From a virus, in IMG/VR virus record IMGVR_UViG_3300034105_002183, positions 1-24,043 of that record: a DNA stretch of 24,043 bases; one strand, 5' to 3'. The notes under the pieces were generated by a model, which was not told where the DNA came from, made no database searches, and saw only the letters and a list, made by a program, of their open reading frames with translations. The position numbers were made by a program, and so were the translations under genes. Below are positions 1-8,652 of this stretch, piece by piece (position 1 is the stretch's first letter; every line of letters starts with the position of its first letter).

Positions 1-461
1 ACTGCTTGCAGTAATGTTTCGTTTGATATAATTTTTGAATCTTTAGATTCTTTGATTTCTTTTTTAGTTGTTAAATGTTCTACTAATTTCTTTTTTGCGT
101 TAACCTTCTTTTCTATATTAGATAGATTGTCTTTTTCTATTAAGACATCCAAAGAGTTATAAATTTCATTTTCGTTTATTGACTCTACATTAATCATTTT
201 ATTTAATGATGTACAAAAAGTAGTTAAATCACTCATTTGTTGTTTTAAAATGGTAATAACTCCCTCAACGTATAACTTTGCGGTTTCCTTATCTTCAATA
301 TATTTGTTTTCAATTTCCTCATAGAACAAATACATTTCTTTAAATTCTTTATTTTCTTTGATTAAAGTTAATATATCTTTTATCTCAGCCTTATTTTCAT
401 TAGCATAAGACTCAGTTAATTTATTTAATATTTTTGTTTTTATAACCCCGAATTTTTTCAT
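1..461 (-). CDS. Partial helical protein of unknown function, downstream of portal
   Basis: An open frame starts at an ATG (rc of 459-461), only two bases after the portal stop codon, and runs without a stop to the left edge of the window, so about 153 N-terminal codons are visible and the C-terminus is missing. It begins MKKFGVIKTKILNKLTES. The visible part is rich in Lys, Glu, Asn and Leu and looks almost wholly helical, with charged stretches that could form coiled coil. I do not recognise a family. In T4, small prohead-core proteins (gp67, gp68), the prohead protease gp21 and the scaffold gp22 follow the portal gene, so a head-core or scaffold role is a guess from position only. The near-zero spacing implies co-transcription and translational coupling with the portal gene. 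Confidence 0.7.
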   Translation of the reverse strand, partial: MKKFGVIKTKILNKLTESYANENKAEIKDILTLIKENKEFKEMYLFYEEIENKYIEDKETAKLYVEGVITILKQQMSDLTTFCTSLNKMINVESINENEIYNSLDVLIEKDNLSNIEKKVNAKKKLVEHLTTKKEIKESKDSKIISNETLLQA

Positions 462-463
462 TT

Positions 464-2284
464 TTAATCATTTAAGATATCATTCAATTTATTTTCTATT
501 TCATAAATATTCTGTTGTGCTCTTTCCATATCAAACAAAACATTAAAATCTTCTTTTTCTTCACCTAACATACCTAAAATCTTTGATTTTTTAGATACTG
601 ATTCACTTAGTGGGGCTTCTCCTTCACCTCCTGCAGGGGGAGATGCGGGTGCACCACCCATATCCATGCCTCCACCAGCGGGAGCTTCACCAGCAGCACC
701 TGAAGCTTCTAGTTTAGTTCTCTCTTCTTCAGAAATACCGTACTTAGAATCCACATCATCAAATACACCAGAACGTTTAATAACATTTTGTGTGTTTGTT
801 AATTCAAATCCCATTGCTCTTTCAAGACGTTGTTGTTGTAAGTCTAACAATACCTCAGAGTCACTCATACCAAGAATATTTTTCTTAGCCCATGTATGGG
901 ACACCGGTAATATACCTACTTGTGATTGGTCAGATGTTGCATCTTTATAAAGAGTAATCTTTTCCTTCCATTGTTCAATACGTAATAAATCAGATTGTGC
1001 AGATGGGTTTGTTAATGATAACTCAAAATTACTTAATTCATCTTCCATACCTAAAAGGTATAAGTGAACTAAAGCAATTTTATTTAATTCTTGAATTAAT
1101 GATTTTTGAATTCTATTAATGGTTCTAGCAAATCGAATATCCATTAATGCTAAACTCTTACCTTCACCCACAACTTCTTCAAAACCTAAGAACGCCTTTG
1201 GAATACGTAACGCCGCAAGTAATTTCTTTTGAATATATTCAATATCGGCAATCTCACCCAAGTTTTGTGCACCTGGTAATGTTTCAATTGGATTAGATTG
1301 TGATGGGTCACGTACAGGAATAAAATAATCTTGGTCAACTGCCATTTGATTATATCTCATATCCACATTACCATTCCTTGGGTCAGCAATTTGATCTCTT
1401 TTAAATTTGTTAGCAACACGTTGTACATACGATTCAATGTCCTTATCGTCCATATTACCAACGAATACTTTGAATACACGTCTTTCAGGTGCTCTCGATG
1501 TTCTGTAAATTAACATTGCATCTTCGGCAAGTAAAAGTTGTTTCCAAATTCTTCTAATCTTATCTAACATAGAAGTACCATATGGTAACTTTCTATCATC
1601 ACCCAATAATCTAAAGTGAGCAATTTCCCAAGCTTGGAATTCCATATCTTTGTTCTTCCATTGGAATCTTAATTCTCTTGAGGGTAATTTAATATCTGTT
1701 TGTTGATTGGCTGATTTTGCACTTGCACCTTCTAATCTTTCTATTTCAATATTAGGTAACTGTTGACAACCAACGATTCCTTTTTCAGGGTCAATTTTTA
1801 AATAAACAAAATCATCTCCATACTTACAAAGACCTCTAGTCCACATTTGTAAGTTTGTGTTTATATCTAATTTATTTTTAAATAAATCTTCTAATATTGA
1901 TTTAATTCTATCTGATTCAGAATATATAGTTAGTATCTCTCCCTTCTCAGACATTGTTGTAGATTCTTCAGCGTATATGTCTAACGCAGCTGATATTTCA
2001 GGAGTAAACTCCATTGATTCATAATCATAATATGCCGATAACCTATTAGGTTCATAATACACAGATTGATTATATAACGATTGGTCTAATTTAGTCCATT
2101 TGTCCGCAATAAACTGAGTTTGTTGTGCTTGGAGTAATGCCTTTTCGTATTCTTCTCTACTATCCGTTTTTAATATCTCATCTTTATTGAAATTAAATGC
2201 TGGTGCATCAGTCTGTTTAACTTGGTTTGGATAACCAAACATTCTTGTTAATTTCTGAAAGACGGTGTAATTCTGTTCTGCCAT
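464..2284 (-). CDS. 20: T4 gp20-like portal vertex protein
   Basis: This is the dodecameric head-tail connector through which DNA is packaged and released; in T4 it also initiates prohead assembly and docks the terminase. The 606-aa product carries gp20 hallmarks: a central RTSRAPERRVFKVFVGN stretch (about 261-277) preceded by a helix beginning PYGTSMLDKIRRIWKQ (about 234), and a crown/stem region with IPKAFLGFEEVVGEGKS (about 361-377). T4 gp20 is about 524 aa. The excess is mostly C-terminal: a Gly/Ala/Pro-rich linker (about 528-558) followed by a charged helical tail (about 560-606) that is not part of the core fold I know. The gene lies 53 bp downstream of terminase with no visible terminator between, and directly upstream of the partial left-edge gene. 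The ATG abuts a GTATTTATATAC element. Confidence 0.93.
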   Translation of the reverse strand: MAEQNYTVFQKLTRMFGYPNQVKQTDAPAFNFNKDEILKTDSREEYEKALLQAQQTQFIADKWTKLDQSLYNQSVYYEPNRLSAYYDYESMEFTPEISAALDIYAEESTTMSEKGEILTIYSESDRIKSILEDLFKNKLDINTNLQMWTRGLCKYGDDFVYLKIDPEKGIVGCQQLPNIEIERLEGASAKSANQQTDIKLPSRELRFQWKNKDMEFQAWEIAHFRLLGDDRKLPYGTSMLDKIRRIWKQLLLAEDAMLIYRTSRAPERRVFKVFVGNMDDKDIESYVQRVANKFKRDQIADPRNGNVDMRYNQMAVDQDYFIPVRDPSQSNPIETLPGAQNLGEIADIEYIQKKLLAALRIPKAFLGFEEVVGEGKSLALMDIRFARTINRIQKSLIQELNKIALVHLYLLGMEDELSNFELSLTNPSAQSDLLRIEQWKEKITLYKDATSDQSQVGILPVSHTWAKKNILGMSDSEVLLDLQQQRLERAMGFELTNTQNVIKRSGVFDDVDSKYGISEEERTKLEASGAAGEAPAGGGMDMGGAPASPPAGGEGEAPLSESVSKKSKILGMLGEEKEDFNVLFDMERAQQNIYEIENKLNDILND

Positions 2285-2296
2285 GTATATAAATAC
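2285..2296 (-). promoter_or_regulatory. GTATTTATATAC element directly before portal ATG
   Basis: Read on the minus strand, these 12 bases end exactly at the portal start codon. The terminase gene has the same element in the same place (11 of 12 bases). It is too close to the ATG to be the -7 box of a promoter for this gene, so a role in translation start or mRNA processing is possible. On the opposite strand it reads TATAAATAC, the core of the T4 late promoter, but pointing away from the portal gene. Function is unproven. Confidence 0.35.
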
Positions 2297-2337
2297 TTTT
2301 CTTTATAATATAAACTAAATTATTGGTATTTGGAACA

Positions 2338-4113
2338 CTATTTAGACTTACCAAATAACCACATATGTTCTTGATATGCTTGTTTACCTACATTCATGTT
2401 GTTATTTTGATGATATAGATTATTATTATCCATACCCATAGAACCTATTTGGTCAAATGCAGTACCATAAGAATAAAATGATTTATTTGGTTCATATGAC
2501 CTTTCTGACATTGTCCAAGATTCCAACATTGCTTTATTAGCGGATTCGTTTTTCTTTAATTGATTAAAACACATATCAGCAGCGTATAAAGCCATAGACA
2601 TACTCATAATTGAATCATCATGAGCTCCTTTCATATGGTCTGGTCTACCATTCATATAAACAAACGTATTCAATTCGTTTAATAACCTACTTGATCTAAT
2701 ACTAAACCCCTTTCTAAGTTGTTCTTCGAACGCGGCAACTATTTGGGTTCTTTTATTGTTGAAATTTATACCAGGGATTTTATCCATGGCCTTTTTATTC
2801 CATTCCCATATATTTTGAGTGTTTATACCGTCAATGTATAAATTTTTATATTGCATCTCTTGTAACTTTCTAGATGTTGCAACACCCATACCTCCTGTAA
2901 TATCAATCACAATATATGCCTCATATAGTATTCCCCATTTGTAGGCGACCGATGCTAAATCATCTGGAGGTATTTTACCGATATACTCAGCCACTTGTTC
3001 TCTCTCATCAAAATCAATAATATTAATTGATGAGAAGTCTTCACTATCCCCTCTACTAACATCCACACCCATAATGTAACGATGTCCTTGGACAGGTTCT
3101 TTCCAATGCCAAAACGTACCTTGCATATACTTTTCCTTAGGGATACGAATCATATTCTTAGCAATATTCTCTTGAATATCTCCAGGAATAACCCCATCAC
3201 CCGAACCTAAGAAGTCACATTCCAATTCCTGAGCAATCTTACGTCTATCGTATTTAAATTTCTTAGACATAGATTCAAACCAAGAAGAGAATGGTTTATA
3301 CCCTTGTTCAAGATAGTCATTGTATTTCTCAGGGTCAAAATCACGCATAGTAACCTCATTATCATCATACTGTTCTCTATTTAACATATAATGACAGATG
3401 TCTTGACATTTAACCCAATGTAAATCTTTGGTATAACGAGGGTCTTTAAACCATCTTAAATCTGTTATATGGAAATCATTGATTCCACGCAATGCTTGGT
3501 CATAAACACCGTAATATATAGGGTCATAACCATTTGGTGTTGAGATTAGAATAATCTTACCACCCGTTGATAGAGACGCCATAGACGCCGCCCAAAAATC
3601 TTCACCCGCTTCAATATATGCGGCTTCGTCAAATACAAGTATAGTAGGAGTATAACCACGTAACGCATCCGCAGATGTTGCTACGGCTTTAACTTCACAA
3701 CCGTTATTTAATCTAAATCTACTTTCTGAGTTTTTATCAGGAGAAAACCCAACATTAATCCACTCGGGCCATTGTTCAATAAAGTGTCTAACTTTATTAG
3801 CCATTTCCACTGCGGTATCTCGTTTGTTCGCAATAAGAAGAACTCTTTCAGGTTCACTTTCTTTAGCTGTTTGTAATTTCTTAGAAATCCAAGCTGCGGT
3901 AACTGTTGTAACCCCCGCCTGTCTATATTTTCTAGTTATGTTTTCATTATAATTTTCATAGTCCTGAATCAATTGAATTTGGTCAGGGAACAACTCTAAT
4001 GGAACATATTTTTTTTGAGTATTGTCATAAGTTTGCAAATATGTTTTTAATGCATATGGTGCATCCTTAATAATCTTTGCATACTCTTTTAATTGTTCTA
4101 TTTTGGAATTCAT
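2338..4113 (-). CDS. 17: T4 gp17-like terminase large subunit
   Basis: This is the ATP-driven packaging motor and headful nuclease that translocates genomic DNA through the portal. At 591 aa it is close to T4 gp17 (610 aa). The N-terminal ATPase shows a P-loop region RKYRQAGVTT (61-70), Walker B ILVFDEAAY (D162, E163) and the coupling motif STPNG (191-195). The P-loop lacks the usual GK[ST] lysine: it reads G-V-T-T, and a lysine at 62 may substitute, as in other terminases of the K-x-R-Q-x-G type. The C-terminal RNase H-like nuclease shows the expected acidic residues: D351 in IMGVDVSRGD, D404 in IVIDITGG, and H498-D499-D500. A 40-bp gap containing a terminator hairpin separates it from the upstream 443-aa gene; the portal gene follows. 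The last 60 residues are Asn/Met/Tyr-rich and not conserved. Confidence 0.95.
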   Translation of the reverse strand: MNSKIEQLKEYAKIIKDAPYALKTYLQTYDNTQKKYVPLELFPDQIQLIQDYENYNENITRKYRQAGVTTVTAAWISKKLQTAKESEPERVLLIANKRDTAVEMANKVRHFIEQWPEWINVGFSPDKNSESRFRLNNGCEVKAVATSADALRGYTPTILVFDEAAYIEAGEDFWAASMASLSTGGKIILISTPNGYDPIYYGVYDQALRGINDFHITDLRWFKDPRYTKDLHWVKCQDICHYMLNREQYDDNEVTMRDFDPEKYNDYLEQGYKPFSSWFESMSKKFKYDRRKIAQELECDFLGSGDGVIPGDIQENIAKNMIRIPKEKYMQGTFWHWKEPVQGHRYIMGVDVSRGDSEDFSSINIIDFDEREQVAEYIGKIPPDDLASVAYKWGILYEAYIVIDITGGMGVATSRKLQEMQYKNLYIDGINTQNIWEWNKKAMDKIPGINFNNKRTQIVAAFEEQLRKGFSIRSSRLLNELNTFVYMNGRPDHMKGAHDDSIMSMSMALYAADMCFNQLKKNESANKAMLESWTMSERSYEPNKSFYSYGTAFDQIGSMGMDNNNLYHQNNNMNVGKQAYQEHMWLFGKSK

Positions 4114-4125
4114 ATATATAAATAC
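4114..4125 (-). promoter_or_regulatory. GTATTTATATAT element directly before terminase ATG
   Basis: The minus-strand bases immediately before the terminase ATG match the element before the portal ATG in 11 of 12 positions. A third copy of the 9-base core, TATAAATAC on the plus strand, lies at 7627-7635 upstream of the 338-aa gene. The role is unknown. Confidence 0.35.
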
Positions 4126-4127
4126 AA

Positions 4128-4150
4128 AAAAAGGGAGTTAAACTCCCTTT
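4128..4150 (-). terminator. Intrinsic terminator between 443-aa gene and terminase
   Basis: On the minus strand AAAGGGAG pairs with CTCCCTTT around a TTAAA loop (8 bp), followed by a run of Ts. It lies four bases past the stop of the 443-aa gene, so it would reduce transcription into terminase and portal, which may need read-through or their own start. The same stem occurs at 18371-18393. Confidence 0.75.
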
Positions 4151-4153
4151 GTA

Positions 4154-5485
4154 TTAATCTTTCGATGTTGTGATTCCTAGTGAACCTAAGAAATCATCTA
4201 AATCATCTCCGCCGTCTTTATTATCGTTATCATCATAATCATCCATTTCTCTATTATATTCATCTTCCTCCCAATCTTCATTTCTTAAACTATCTTCAAT
4301 TTCTTTAACCATTCTTTCAACAACTTGTTTTGCTCTTGGGTCTCCTTTAACAACCATATTCATTAATTTAGCAAAATCTTTGGTTGATAATTTAGATATT
4401 CTTGAAAATAGATAATTTTGAATGTGTTTATAATCATCTTCATATAATCTATCAGGATATGTTGCTAAAAGTTTTTCCCAAATATATGGACCAAATCTTA
4501 AATCCCATATTTCCATTGGTAAAGTATCTGTAACACCCATTACCATATCTGCTTGTCCTTTTTCGTCAGGTAAACCTTGTGTGGCAATGATTTCCATTGT
4601 ACCCTTAATTAATTCATGAACTAAAACTGGAAAAAACACCCCACGTGCTCTAACTGTAGGTGGTTCTGTTTCAGGATCAACTTCCTCTTTACCGGCTTTA
4701 GTTGATTCACCACCACCCCCTAACATCATTTCGTCAGGGAAAATCCAATATAACATATCGTTAACCGACATTAAAATACCATATAATCTAACAATGTTTG
4801 GTTTAAGTGCTGTTAATCTTTCAGCTACCAATTCAAACATATAGTGTCCTTTTTTAGAAGAACCTTGAATCAATGCATTCATCACCTTTCTTTTTGCAAC
4901 TTCGTCATTGAATATTTCAACCGCACTCATAAATTCTTCTACATCATTTCCTGCTTCTTCAGCATCAATACCAAACTCCTGCTCAATTTCCTCTTCGGTT
5001 GGATTTTCTGATTGATTTGCAAAACCTTCGTTACTAATATCTCCAATTCCCACCAATTTAGCGTCATATTGTACAACGCCCTCCGGAACAGCCAATTCTT
5101 TCTTAACTAACTCAATAGCTAAGTTTTCTAACATTTCTTTATTTTCAGATTCAAACGCTAACACTTCCCTCATCGCTCCCATCATAGATGATTGCAATTG
5201 TCCAAAAGTATTACCATCGGTTACATTACCTTGTTGGCCCGTATATTGTTTTACTTTATTAACAACATCAATAAAACGTTTTGACGCAATTACTTCCTCA
5301 AAATTAGAAGGAATTCCCTCTGGTTCATCTTGGGGTATTGACGGATTATCTTTATAAGGTGTTTCCTTATCCGCTAATTTTCTTTCCAATTCAGGATTCA
5401 TCCTTTCTGGATTATTACCGTAGTCTACTGGCATCTCATTCAAATTTTCTTTGATTAAAGATAACAATTTTTTCTTGGAAATCAT
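4154..5485 (-). CDS. Acidic virion-associated protein, family unknown (443 aa)
   Basis: I do not recognise this family. The 443-aa product starts with an amphipathic helix SKKKLLSLIKENLNEM (about 3-18), resembling one inside the neighbouring 229-aa protein. The middle is mainly helical and includes an aromatic/hydrophobic stretch (about 235-255) followed by a Gly-rich loop (about 256-260). The last 45 residues are extremely acidic, with many Asp, Glu and Asn, and end LDDFLGSLGITTSKD. No signal peptide or clear membrane segment is seen. Its place in a packed run ending in terminase and portal suggests a head, scaffold or neck component, by position only. It starts two bases after the stop of the 229-aa gene and is followed by a strong terminator. 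Confidence 0.85.
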   Translation of the reverse strand: MISKKKLLSLIKENLNEMPVDYGNNPERMNPELERKLADKETPYKDNPSIPQDEPEGIPSNFEEVIASKRFIDVVNKVKQYTGQQGNVTDGNTFGQLQSSMMGAMREVLAFESENKEMLENLAIELVKKELAVPEGVVQYDAKLVGIGDISNEGFANQSENPTEEEIEQEFGIDAEEAGNDVEEFMSAVEIFNDEVAKRKVMNALIQGSSKKGHYMFELVAERLTALKPNIVRLYGILMSVNDMLYWIFPDEMMLGGGGESTKAGKEEVDPETEPPTVRARGVFFPVLVHELIKGTMEIIATQGLPDEKGQADMVMGVTDTLPMEIWDLRFGPYIWEKLLATYPDRLYEDDYKHIQNYLFSRISKLSTKDFAKLMNMVVKGDPRAKQVVERMVKEIEDSLRNEDWEEDEYNREMDDYDDNDNKDGGDDLDDFLGSLGITTSKD

Positions 5486-5487
5486 AA

Positions 5488-6177
5488 TTATTTTTGGTCT
5501 TTAAATTTAAATCCTAAATTTTTGAATTTCATGAATTCAGGTATTTTAGTTTTGTTCTGATTAACATCACCTTCCTCACCTAATGCTTTAGGTTTTGGTG
5601 TATGTTTTGGTTCAAATGGATTCTCTCTTTTTGGTTTACCTGGTTTTGTTGTTGGTTTTTCTCTAACAGGTGTTTCGGGTGTGGGTTGAGAGGGTGATGG
5701 TTGATTTTCGTTAAGTTTAACTTTAATTAATTCCATAATTTCATTTTTTGATGTAAAACTATGAAAATTTTCTTCAGCTAGTGCACCTACCCATTCTTTT
5801 ATATCCACACCTTCTTTTTTCTTTTCTTTCTTTTGACCTTTTAAAATCTTAAAGTCTTGACCATCAATTTTACCATTGTGGTTTTTATCTAAATTCTTTT
5901 GTTTTCCTTTTAATTCTTCTTTAACTTCAGATTCAACTGGTTGAGCAATTGTTGACTTATCAACTGGATCTTTTGTAATTTTATATCCTTTAGGTGATGG
6001 AGGTAAAGAACCCCCATCCTCACCAACTTTATATGATGGCTTACCAGGTACAGTTGTTACTTGTTCACCTAATATTCTCTCGGCCAAACCATTTAACTGT
6101 TTATCGCTAAAATTAACTAATGTTTTTTCTGAGAAACCTTCTCCCATCAATTTTTCAACTAATTCTGACCTTTTCAT
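5488..6177 (-). CDS. Lys/Pro-rich protein with EF-hand-like loop (229 aa)
   Basis: No whole-protein family is recognised. The N-terminal 40 residues form a compact helical segment (SELVEKLMGEGFSEKTL, then NFSDKQLNGLAERIL). Residues 97-108 read DKNHNGKIDGQD, a good EF-hand/dockerin-type calcium loop with D, N, N, D and D at positions 1, 3, 5, 9 and 12. A later helix TSKNEIMELIKVKLNEN (about 142-158) resembles the N-terminal helix of the 443-aa protein. The rest is Pro-, Lys- and Thr-rich and probably disordered. No signal peptide is present, so calcium binding would be cytoplasmic or in the virion. The start codon overlaps the stop of the 133-aa gene by 4 nt (ATGA), indicating translational coupling. 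A structural or assembly role is inferred from the operon. Confidence 0.82.
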   Translation of the reverse strand: MKRSELVEKLMGEGFSEKTLVNFSDKQLNGLAERILGEQVTTVPGKPSYKVGEDGGSLPPSPKGYKITKDPVDKSTIAQPVESEVKEELKGKQKNLDKNHNGKIDGQDFKILKGQKKEKKKEGVDIKEWVGALAEENFHSFTSKNEIMELIKVKLNENQPSPSQPTPETPVREKPTTKPGKPKRENPFEPKHTPKPKALGEEGDVNQNKTKIPEFMKFKNLGFKFKDQK

Positions 6178-6575
6178 ATTTCTTTGAATTTTATTTCTTC
6201 TTTTATTAAAAGATATTCTCTCTGTTTTAATTTTTTTGTTACACTCTCTAAAGATTCACCAAATTTAAATGTTAATCTTTCGGTATCCGAATTCATATCA
6301 AACTTTTCCCAAGCCATTGCAACCACCCCGTCTACAGCATCAATAACTCCGAAATAATCGGAGTCTTGAACTAATTCTAATTGTAAGTCTGTATTTTTTA
6401 ATAAACCCACCAAATCCACATATTCAACTTCAGGTGACTTTGGTAAAGATGATGCAGAAGAAGGAATTATAAACCACTCATCCATGTCAATTTCAGTACT
6501 TTTACTAAAGATAAATTCGTACTGTTTTTGTCCTTTATAATCAGAACCGATTTCATTAACATAGATAAGATGCAT
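6174..6575 (-). CDS. Conserved-looking small soluble protein, unknown (133 aa)
   Basis: The 133-aa product starts MHLIYVNEIGSDYKGQKQYE and looks like a single small alpha/beta domain: a beta-rich first half, an acidic region with VDLVGLLKNTDLQLE, and a central segment YFGVIDAVDGVVAMAWE, followed by a lysine-rich C-terminal helix. There is no signal peptide, membrane segment or cysteine. I do not recognise the family. It starts one base after the stop of the 338-aa gene and its stop overlaps the start of the 229-aa gene, so it is firmly inside the structural operon. A head or neck assembly role is plausible but rests only on position. Confidence 0.82.
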   Translation of the reverse strand: MHLIYVNEIGSDYKGQKQYEFIFSKSTEIDMDEWFIIPSSASSLPKSPEVEYVDLVGLLKNTDLQLELVQDSDYFGVIDAVDGVVAMAWEKFDMNSDTERLTFKFGESLESVTKKLKQREYLLIKEEIKFKEI

Positions 6576-6576
6576 T

Positions 6577-7593
6577 TTATTTAAAGTATTTACTTAACTT
6601 TTCACTAATTGCTTGATTGATATCATTCTTAATTTCATCTAAATCAAGTTCTTGAACATCATCTTCATAAGATTGTCCTTCACTTGCTTCAATGTCAGCA
6701 TATTTGTTTAAATCTAATTCATTTGTTTCTTCTTCGTGTTGTGGTATTGGAGAATCAATAAAACTATTCAATAAATCCATAGTTTCACCTAAGTCTTCAT
6801 CACCAGTTACGGGTTCCTCTGCAGGTACCTCTTCGTCAGAAGATGGTTCTTCAAGTGATTCTTCATCACCCATTTCATCTTCTTCTCTTTCGAATTTTTT
6901 AGCGATGTCCTCAATATCCTCATCATCTAATTTATCTAAATCAACTGCAGAAATAACCATGTTTAAAATGTATTTGATATCATCACTTTCCATTTTATCC
7001 TGTAAATCTCTTAATTCTTGACCTAATTTACCTGCATATTTTTGAGCTTCCGCCATGTAATCAGAACGTTTTCCTTCTGAACCCATTTCTTCACCATCTG
7101 AAGGAGGTAATTCACCAACAGGTTCCTCTGATGGAACATCCATAGGCACATCTCCACCTTCTGGAGAAGCTGGTGGAACATCTCCACCCGCATCGGGGAT
7201 TGCAGGTGCGTCTAACGATGGTTCGGCCAATGGCGATTCCTCCTGAGGTTTGTTTTGTTTTAAAACATATTTTGTTGCTTCTTGTAATTCTTCTTGACCT
7301 TTTAAAAGTTCAAGTCTTTTAAGAGCCTCACCATATGATGAAAATTTATTCTTATTTTTCATAAACATGCCACCGATGTAATCAAGAGAACTTTCGTTTA
7401 ATCCCTTTTTTACATAGTAACCGTCTTTTTCTTTAACGATACCGTATAAACCACCTGTTTTAGATTCTTTCACTAATTCAGAAGATGGTTTTGATGATTT
7501 GTTATTATTGTTGTAGTAGGTTAACTCGAGAATTCTTTTTAATTTGTCATCTCCGTTAAGTTTTTCACTACCAAGTGGTTTTAAATCTGCCAT
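6577..7593 (-). CDS. Highly acidic low-complexity protein, possible head-core protein (338 aa)
   Basis: The N-terminal 110 residues look folded, with GGLYGIVKEKDGYYVKKG (about 47-64) and a segment around DYIGGMFMKNKNKFSSYG followed by ALKRLELL (to about 94). The remainder is dominated by Glu, Asp, Pro, Ser and Gly with short helices, giving a strongly acidic, likely disordered or coiled-coil protein. No enzyme motif, signal peptide or membrane segment is present. Such composition fits scaffold or prohead-core proteins, but homology to T4 gp22 is not evident by eye. It is the first gene after a 70-bp gap that carries a TATTTATA motif (minus-strand sense), which might mark its expression start. 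Confidence 0.82.
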   Translation of the reverse strand: MADLKPLGSEKLNGDDKLKRILELTYYNNNNKSSKPSSELVKESKTGGLYGIVKEKDGYYVKKGLNESSLDYIGGMFMKNKNKFSSYGEALKRLELLKGQEELQEATKYVLKQNKPQEESPLAEPSLDAPAIPDAGGDVPPASPEGGDVPMDVPSEEPVGELPPSDGEEMGSEGKRSDYMAEAQKYAGKLGQELRDLQDKMESDDIKYILNMVISAVDLDKLDDEDIEDIAKKFEREEDEMGDEESLEEPSSDEEVPAEEPVTGDEDLGETMDLLNSFIDSPIPQHEEETNELDLNKYADIEASEGQSYEDDVQELDLDEIKNDINQAISEKLSKYFK

Positions 7594-7663
7594 TTTGTTA
7601 ATTGTTAGATATACTTATTCTTATCCTATAAATACATAGATATAGGGAAAAAAATAAGGTTCT

Positions 7664-8410
7664 TTATTGTGTTATAGATAATTTCTTATCTACAAGCTGT
7701 GTTTTTAATTTTAATAACTTCTCAATATACCCATTTCTTCTAAGTAATTTGAATGTTAGGTTTTCATATGAATACTCTCCTCCCGATTCTAAACCACCCT
7801 GTCTGAACTCTTTTAACTTCTTTCTTAACTCTTCAATATCTTCTATTGGGCCTCCTTTTTTAACAATAGAATCTATTTTTTTCATATATTCCTCAGATTT
7901 TTGTAAAATCATTCTATCATCAATATTGTGTTTTGATTTGTTAGGTTCGATAATCCAATTATTATGTAAAATAGAATATACGCCAGAAGAAACGTGTTCC
8001 TCATCGATATCTTGGACATAGAGTTCAACATCAAATCCTTTAATTACAATATCATGTTTTTCATTCCAAACGTTTTTCTTCGCATCAAAAAACTCCTTTA
8101 ATAAATCTAAATTATAATCTGTTTCCTTAAAATCAATCAAAATGTGTAAATCAACATCCGAATAACTGGACCAATTATAATTTGATAATGAACCAGTTAA
8201 AACAACATCGTGTATGAAAAATTCAACCCCCAGTGTATCAATAAACTCATCTGCTATTTTTAACAAGGTTTTTCTTATCTCCTCACGCATAACAAAAGAC
8301 TTACCATCCTCCTCAAATATTTGATTAGATAATATGTCTTTTGGTTTAAAAGATTTTACAATCTTTTCATCTCCCACCTTGTCTTCAATCAGTTCTTCAA
8401 ATAAACTCAT
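7664..8410 (-). CDS. Nucleotidyltransferase-fold protein (Pol beta superfamily)
   Basis: The 248-aa product has the nucleotidyltransferase signature: G73-S74 in VVLTGSLSNY, followed by D85-x-D87 in YSDVDLHILID, and a third acidic residue D127 in GFDVELYV. These are the metal- and nucleotide-binding residues of Pol beta-type transferases, which move NMP to protein, RNA or small-molecule acceptors. The rest is helical and charged, with KLLRRNGYIEKLLKLK near the C-terminus. The acceptor cannot be told; it is clearly not a full CCA-adding enzyme or DNA polymerase. Its ATG overlaps the stop of the KTSC gene by 4 nt, so the two are probably translated together. Related genes occur in other T4-like phages, as far as I recall. 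Confidence 0.85.
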   Translation of the reverse strand: MSLFEELIEDKVGDEKIVKSFKPKDILSNQIFEEDGKSFVMREEIRKTLLKIADEFIDTLGVEFFIHDVVLTGSLSNYNWSSYSDVDLHILIDFKETDYNLDLLKEFFDAKKNVWNEKHDIVIKGFDVELYVQDIDEEHVSSGVYSILHNNWIIEPNKSKHNIDDRMILQKSEEYMKKIDSIVKKGGPIEDIEELRKKLKEFRQGGLESGGEYSYENLTFKLLRRNGYIEKLLKLKTQLVDKKLSITQ

Positions 8411-8652
8411 TCTATTTTCTTAAACTTATAACTTCTAGCGATATTTTCGTTGAAGTATTTTCCTTGAGATTCTGCCATTCTAAATTTAGTAAACTTATTC
8501 CAAGGAACCTTATTATACTCATAAATAGCACCATTATTAAAAGTTACCGTTAAGTCCTCACTTTCAGTATTAAATGATGCGGATTTTAAATTAGATGAAT
8601 TGATAATAACGTCAATCATCTTTCCATTAACTGTTTCTGAAATTATTCCCAT
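8407..8652 (-). CDS. KTSC domain protein
   Basis: This 81-aa protein is almost entirely one KTSC-type domain (named for its likeness to the lysyl-tRNA synthetase C-terminal region): SSNLKSASFNTESEDLTVTF (about 19-38), NNGAIYEYNKVP (about 39-50) and the terminal GKYFNENIARSYKFKKI (about 64-80) match the family pattern of a small beta-sheet domain ending in K-Y-F-N...Y-K-x-x-x-I. KTSC domains are common in phages and bacteria, and their ligand is not established; RNA or nucleic-acid contact is often assumed. A second Met at residue 12 could be an alternative start. The stop overlaps the start of the nucleotidyltransferase gene (ATGA), suggesting a functional pair. The 78 bp upstream hold the terminator of the preceding small gene and a near-copy of the TATTTATA motif. 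Confidence 0.85.
   Translation of the reverse strand: MGIISETVNGKMIDVIINSSNLKSASFNTESEDLTVTFNNGAIYEYNKVPWNKFTKFRMAESQGKYFNENIARSYKFKKIE

Noticed and set aside
2288-7635. TATAAATAC as T4-type late promoters for the structural genes
   Set aside because: All three copies face the plus strand, opposite to the genes, and two abut start codons, leaving no room for a transcript start before the ATG.
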